Assembly (NCBI GenBank): GCA_023389425.1
Contig: JAEWEK010000169.1
Coordinates: forward strand, 1-8,969
From: Pseudomonadota bacterium
Lineage (GTDB): Bacteria > Pseudomonadota > Gammaproteobacteria > Burkholderiales > Burkholderiaceae_D
Length of the DNA: 8,969 nt
Reading direction: 5' to 3'
In this document: in pieces, positions 6,532 to 8,969 of the stretch
How the letters are laid out: each line of letters starts with the position of its first letter
Position numbering within the stretch: the stretch's first letter is position 1
Program-made: the position numbers and the translations under genes
Notes under the pieces: model-generated
Told to the model about the DNA's origin: nothing
The model's database searches: none
What the model saw: the letters and a program-made list of their open reading frames with translations, nothing else

Positions 6532-7005
6532 ATGTCTGAAATTTCCACCAAGCCTTACCTGTTGCGTGCCATCTACGAATGGTGCACGGACAGCGGCTAC
6601 ACGCCCCACATCGCCGTCAAGGTCGACGCCGCCACCACGGTGCCGATGGAATACGTGCGCAAGGGCGAAATCGTCCTGAACATCAGCTACGGCGCGACGT
6701 CGGGGCTGAAGATGGACAACGACGCGGTCCATTTCAAGGCGCGCTTCAACGGCGTCTCGCGCGAGATCTACATCCCGGTGCACAACGTGCTGGCCATCTA
6801 CGCCAACGAGAACGGCCAGGGCATGGCGTTCGAGGTGGAGGAAGCTGCCGCCGCCGAGCCGGCGCCGGTGCCGCGGCCGCCGGTAGAAATGGCGCCGCCG
6901 ACCTTGGCCGCGGTGCCGAGCGAAGAGCCGGAAACCAGTGAGCCGGACGGTGGCGACGAGCCGCCGAAGAAGGGCGGCAGGCCCACGCTGACGCGCGTGA
7001 AGTAG
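6532..7005 (+). CDS. sspB: ClpXP protease specificity-enhancing factor SspB
   Basis: The 157-residue product is SspB, the adaptor that delivers ssrA-tagged proteins and some regulators to ClpXP. The folded substrate-binding domain covers about 6-103 (KPYLLRAIYEWCTDSGYTPH, VPMEYVRKGEIVLNIS, ARFNGVSREIYIPVHNVLAIYA). A flexible Ala/Pro/Glu-rich acidic linker follows at 104-147. The C-terminal ClpX-binding tail GGRPTLTRVK (148-157) closely resembles the E. coli GGRPALRVVK tail. The start aligns with family members, but the upstream bases (CCTGCGAACACAC) show no Shine-Dalgarno. A weak -10-like TACACT is at 6493-6498 with no -35. sspB may therefore be read from sspA transcripts or from its own weak promoter. 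Codon use matches the neighbouring housekeeping genes. Confidence 0.95.
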   Translation: MSEISTKPYLLRAIYEWCTDSGYTPHIAVKVDAATTVPMEYVRKGEIVLNISYGATSGLKMDNDAVHFKARFNGVSREIYIPVHNVLAIYANENGQGMAFEVEEAAAAEPAPVPRPPVEMAPPTLAAVPSEEPETSEPDGGDEPPKKGGRPTLTRVK

Positions 7006-7023
7006 AGTTAAATAGCGTATAAT
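6995..7023 (+). promoter_or_regulatory. Putative tRNA-Thr promoter
   Basis: A perfect TATAAT at 7018-7023 ends 10 nt before the tRNA, followed by a GC-rich stretch of the kind seen at stable-RNA promoters. The -35 position (6995-7000, GCGTGA) falls inside the last codons of sspB and matches poorly. The RNA leader would be only a few nt. Confidence 0.45.
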
Positions 7024-7033
7024 CCACGCGCAC

Positions 7034-7109
<76 letters not shown>

Positions 7110-7127
7110 AAACATAGCTTTGAAAAC

Positions 7128-7165
7128 AATGCCTTAGGTTCAGACGACCTAAGGCATTTGTCTTT
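7128..7165 (+). terminator. Strong intrinsic terminator after tRNA-Thr
   Basis: AATGCCTTAGGT (7128-7139) and ACCTAAGGCATT (7147-7158) form a perfect 12-bp stem around a 7-nt loop, followed by TTTGTCTTT. It starts 18 nt after the tRNA CCA end and ends the sspA/sspB/tRNA block. Confidence 0.93.
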
Positions 7166-7175
7166 GGTGATCGCA

Positions 7176-7189
7176 AAAAGTGCACTTTT
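7176..7189. repeat. 14-bp perfect palindrome
   Basis: AAAAGTGCACTTTT is its own reverse complement. It lies 11 nt after the tRNA terminator tail and about 140 nt before the TadG-like start codon. The form suits a homodimeric regulator site, but no regulator gene is in the window, so the role is open. Confidence 0.5.
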
Positions 7190-7231
7190 AGGGCACACGG
7201 CAGTCACAAAGGCGCATCACGCTATCGGCAG

Positions 7232-7250
7232 GTTCGAACGGATTTGCGGC
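7232..7250 (+). repeat. Degenerate copy of the tRNA-Thr 3' end
   Basis: GTTCGA, CGGAT and GCGGC occur here in the same order and nearly the same spacing as in the tRNA T arm and acceptor (7086-7105). That is 16 matching bases across a 20-nt alignment with one gap. The copy cannot fold a T stem and has no CCA. It could be an old attachment-site remnant or chance. Confidence 0.35.
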
Positions 7251-7267
7251 CGATCAAGTTCCCCCGG

Positions 7268-7292
7268 GCATGAGGAACTAGAATTCCCATGC
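7268..7292 (+). repeat. Hairpin upstream of the TadG-like gene
   Basis: GCATGAGGAA (7268-7277) pairs with TTCCCATGC (7284-7292) over nine base pairs with one bulged A and a 6-nt loop (CTAGAA). It ends 19 nt before the ribosome binding site at 7312. It could be an mRNA leader structure or a protein-binding dyad. Confidence 0.5.
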
Positions 7293-7326
7293 AACTTTGC
7301 TGTTTTAACGCAAGGGGAGCGGGCGT

Positions 7327-8796
7327 ATGCAAAGACCAGTTCACTCGTGTTCGCAACGCAGTTGTCCGGTCATCGGGCGCAGCGGGCAGCGCGGCGCAAT
7401 TGCAGCAATGTTTCCGGTGCTGTTGTTGGTCATGATCGCGATATGCGGCTTTTCGCTTGGACTGAGCCAGGTCTATAACCGCAAAATCGAGCTGCAGCAG
7501 GTCAGCGATGCCGCCGCTCTTGCGGCCGCGCGCCAGCTGGATGGAAGCCAGGCAGGCCTTGATCGCGCTCTTGCTGCAGCGAACAGTACGGCCGCCAATT
7601 TCGTTTACTCGTATCACAACCTGCCCATCGAGTGGTCAAACTCGGCAATTCAATTCGGATCAGGCCCTGATGGCGGCAGCTCTGGTTGGATTGATGGGAG
7701 TACAGCACGCAACGCCGCGGGCCAGATATTCTTTGTGAAAACGGACACAGCTCGTCTGGATTCAAAGCATGGTGTCGTTCAAAACCCGTTCCTGGCCATT
7801 CTCTCCGCCGCGTCCGCCGAGGTGGAGATCCACAGTCATTCAATTGCGGGCCGATTCTCCATGGCGATTACGCCGCTTGCAGTGTGTGCGCTGTCGAACA
7901 CCCCAGCGGCATCGCGTTCCGGGGAATTGGTCGAGTATGGGTTCCGCCGCGGGGTTGCATATGACCTGATGCAGCTGAATCCAAACGGCACCACCGCAGA
8001 GAATTTTTTACTCAATCCGATCGCTCCTGCGGGTACGGTCGGGACGGCTGTATCGAGCAAGCTCGGCGTGCTTCAGCCATATGTCTGCACCGGCACGATT
8101 GCGCTGCCCAATCTGGCCGGCGGCAGTATAACGGTCGAACGACCGTTTCCGCTCGCGTCGCTGTACCAGCAGCTGAACTCACGCTTCGCCTCTTATACCG
8201 CACCGTGTGATCCGAAGTCGGCGCCGCCGGACGCCAACATCAAGGCGTACACGTACGGCAGCGATGCGGCTTGGATGACGAACGTGCCGGCCGGGCAGAC
8301 GGCGCAATCAACCACGTCCGGAGGGAAATTGCAGACCGTTGCCGACCCGGCGCCCAGTCCAGCCGGTACCACCGGCCCGGCCTATGGCCCACTGTGGTCG
8401 TATGCAAAGGCCGCACAGTACTCGTCGTATGTGGCAGGACAGCCGGAACCGTCCACTGGTTATGCAAGCTACGCGACCTCTGCCTGGCCCACGCTCTATA
8501 GCCCAGGCAGCCCGACGGCCAAGGCATCCTATCCCACGAACGGGCCATATCAGGCGACCAGCGGGACAAACTTCCAGGCGCCGCCAGCCACGTACAAATC
8601 GCTGCGCGACCGCCGGATACTGAACGTCGCGTTACTGCAATGCCCGGTGGCAGCGGGTTCGACAGCGGCCGCGAACGTGTTGGGAGTGGGGCGGTTTTTC
8701 ATGACGGTCCCGGCCACGGCAACGTCCTTGAGTGCCGAATTTGTCGGGATGGCTCGCAACCAGGCATTAGGTGGAGAGGTAGGGCTATTCGAATGA
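7327..8796 (+). CDS. TadG-like Flp pilus/Tad secretion-associated protein
   Basis: The 489-residue product has the TadG-type N-terminal (Tad) layout. A short basic stretch and RGAIAAMFP at 22-30 lead into a single membrane helix (about 27-47), then SQVYNRKIELQQVSDAAALA (47-66) and AARQLDG. This is the typical prepilin-like helix with an Ala-rich continuation. The large remainder should lie outside the inner membrane. Residues 340-425 are rich in Pro, Ser, Thr, Gly, Tyr and Ala, and the C-terminal block (RRILNVALLQCPV, VGRFFMTVPAT, EFVGMA) resembles other Tad-domain proteins. I see no MIDAS (DxSxS) motif of the von Willebrand domain found in many TadG proteins. Cysteines at 187, 254, 294 and 439 could form disulfides. 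Start is set by AAGGGGAG 7 nt upstream. The stop overlaps the next gene (ATGA). Codon use is more relaxed than in pet/ssp, with ATA, TCA, ACA and GGA codons, hinting at different ancestry or lower expression. Confidence 0.85.
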   Translation: MQRPVHSCSQRSCPVIGRSGQRGAIAAMFPVLLLVMIAICGFSLGLSQVYNRKIELQQVSDAAALAAARQLDGSQAGLDRALAAANSTAANFVYSYHNLPIEWSNSAIQFGSGPDGGSSGWIDGSTARNAAGQIFFVKTDTARLDSKHGVVQNPFLAILSAASAEVEIHSHSIAGRFSMAITPLAVCALSNTPAASRSGELVEYGFRRGVAYDLMQLNPNGTTAENFLLNPIAPAGTVGTAVSSKLGVLQPYVCTGTIALPNLAGGSITVERPFPLASLYQQLNSRFASYTAPCDPKSAPPDANIKAYTYGSDAAWMTNVPAGQTAQSTTSGGKLQTVADPAPSPAGTTGPAYGPLWSYAKAAQYSSYVAGQPEPSTGYASYATSAWPTLYSPGSPTAKASYPTNGPYQATSGTNFQAPPATYKSLRDRRILNVALLQCPVAAGSTAAANVLGVGRFFMTVPATATSLSAEFVGMARNQALGGEVGLFE

Positions 8797-8969
8797 CGCT
8801 ACGCACCCTGAAACAAGGTCGGAATTGCAAAGGTAGTGTTGCCATCGAATTGGCACTCTGTCTTTTGGTCTCCCTGGTCTTCCTGACGGTGCCGCTCTTT
8901 CTCGGCAGGTATTTTTGGCACTACACGGTGGCGCAGCGGGCGGCACATGATGCGGCCTTGTATCTGTCG
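8793..8969 (+). CDS. TadE-like protein, 3' part outside window
   Basis: The ATG overlaps the stop of the TadG-like gene by the ATGA arrangement, and the frame is open for 59 codons to the window end. Residues 14-30 (KGSVAIELALCLLVSLV) match the TadE N-terminal signature of a small residue, then A-I-E-x-A, then a hydrophobic helix (about 17-40). Next come GRYFWHYTVAQRAAHDAALYLS, the expected region after the helix where pairs of Ala and aromatic residues recur. TadE proteins are minor pilin-like components of Flp/Tad pilus machines, processed after Gly by a prepilin peptidase in studied systems; here GSVAIE is the candidate site. A GGAG sequence lies upstream in the end of the TadG-like gene. 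The overlap indicates coupled expression with it, and further tad-like genes probably follow outside the window. Confidence 0.8.
   Translation, partial: MTLRTLKQGRNCKGSVAIELALCLLVSLVFLTVPLFLGRYFWHYTVAQRAAHDAALYLS

Larger units (their letters stand above)
7166..7326 (+). other. Spacer between tRNA terminator and TadG-like gene
   Basis: This is 161 nt with no credible gene. It holds a 14-bp perfect palindrome (7176-7189), a degenerate copy of the tRNA-Thr 3' end (7232-7250), a GCATG...CATGC hairpin (7268-7292) and the TadG-like ribosome binding site AAGGGGAG (7312-7319). I see no convincing sigma-70 or sigma-54 promoter, although one must lie here or upstream for the tad-like genes. Confidence 0.6.

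Noticed and set aside
7224..7254. ATCGGC...GCCGAT inverted repeat in the spacer
   Set aside because: Only 6-bp arms with a 19-nt spacer; too weak to claim.
7158..7478. 106-codon plus-strand frame over the spacer and the start of the TadG-like gene
   Set aside because: No ribosome binding site, no recognisable protein pattern, and it begins inside the tRNA terminator tail.

Overview
The window reads as ordinary GC-rich betaproteobacterial chromosome, most likely Burkholderiales and perhaps an Oxalobacteraceae (Massilia/Duganella-like) genome. The reasons are the full-length single-chain cytochrome b of about 470 residues, the order petA-petB-petC-sspA-sspB, and the mscL/HtrA-type protease genes diverging from petA. 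The organism call is inference from gene order and protein character; no search was run.

Left part (1-2642, minus strand), read from right to left: mscL (mechanosensitive channel), a membrane-anchored HtrA/DegS-like serine protease, a DUF2461 protein, and a small cupin protein cut by the window edge. Gaps are 26, 22 and 10 nt, so these look like one transcription unit with an envelope or osmotic stress flavour. A 234-nt divergent intergenic region separates mscL from petA and holds a good -10 box for petA.

Middle part (2877-7005, plus strand): petA-petB-petC encode the three core subunits of the cytochrome bc1 complex (Rieske protein, cytochrome b, cytochrome c1), with a 1-nt gap and then a 29-nt gap. 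sspA (a GST-fold RNA-polymerase-associated protein) and sspB (a ClpXP adaptor) follow. The petC-sspA gap contains a consensus -10 box sitting in the loop of a dyad, and then a terminator-like hairpin in the presumed sspA leader. A tRNA-Thr(UGU) gene with encoded CCA and a strong intrinsic terminator close this housekeeping block.

Right part (7166-8969, plus strand): after a 161-nt spacer rich in dyads comes a TadG-like protein and, overlapping it by ATGA, the start of a TadE-like protein that runs off the window. Both belong to the Flp/Tad pilus or secretion family. Codon use here is visibly more relaxed than in the pet/ssp block. The spacer also carries an imperfect second copy of the tRNA-Thr 3' end, so this junction may be the edge of an accessory insertion beside a tRNA gene. 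I found no CRISPR array, IS element or clearly new system. The most unusual material is the tRNA/tad junction and the sspA control region.
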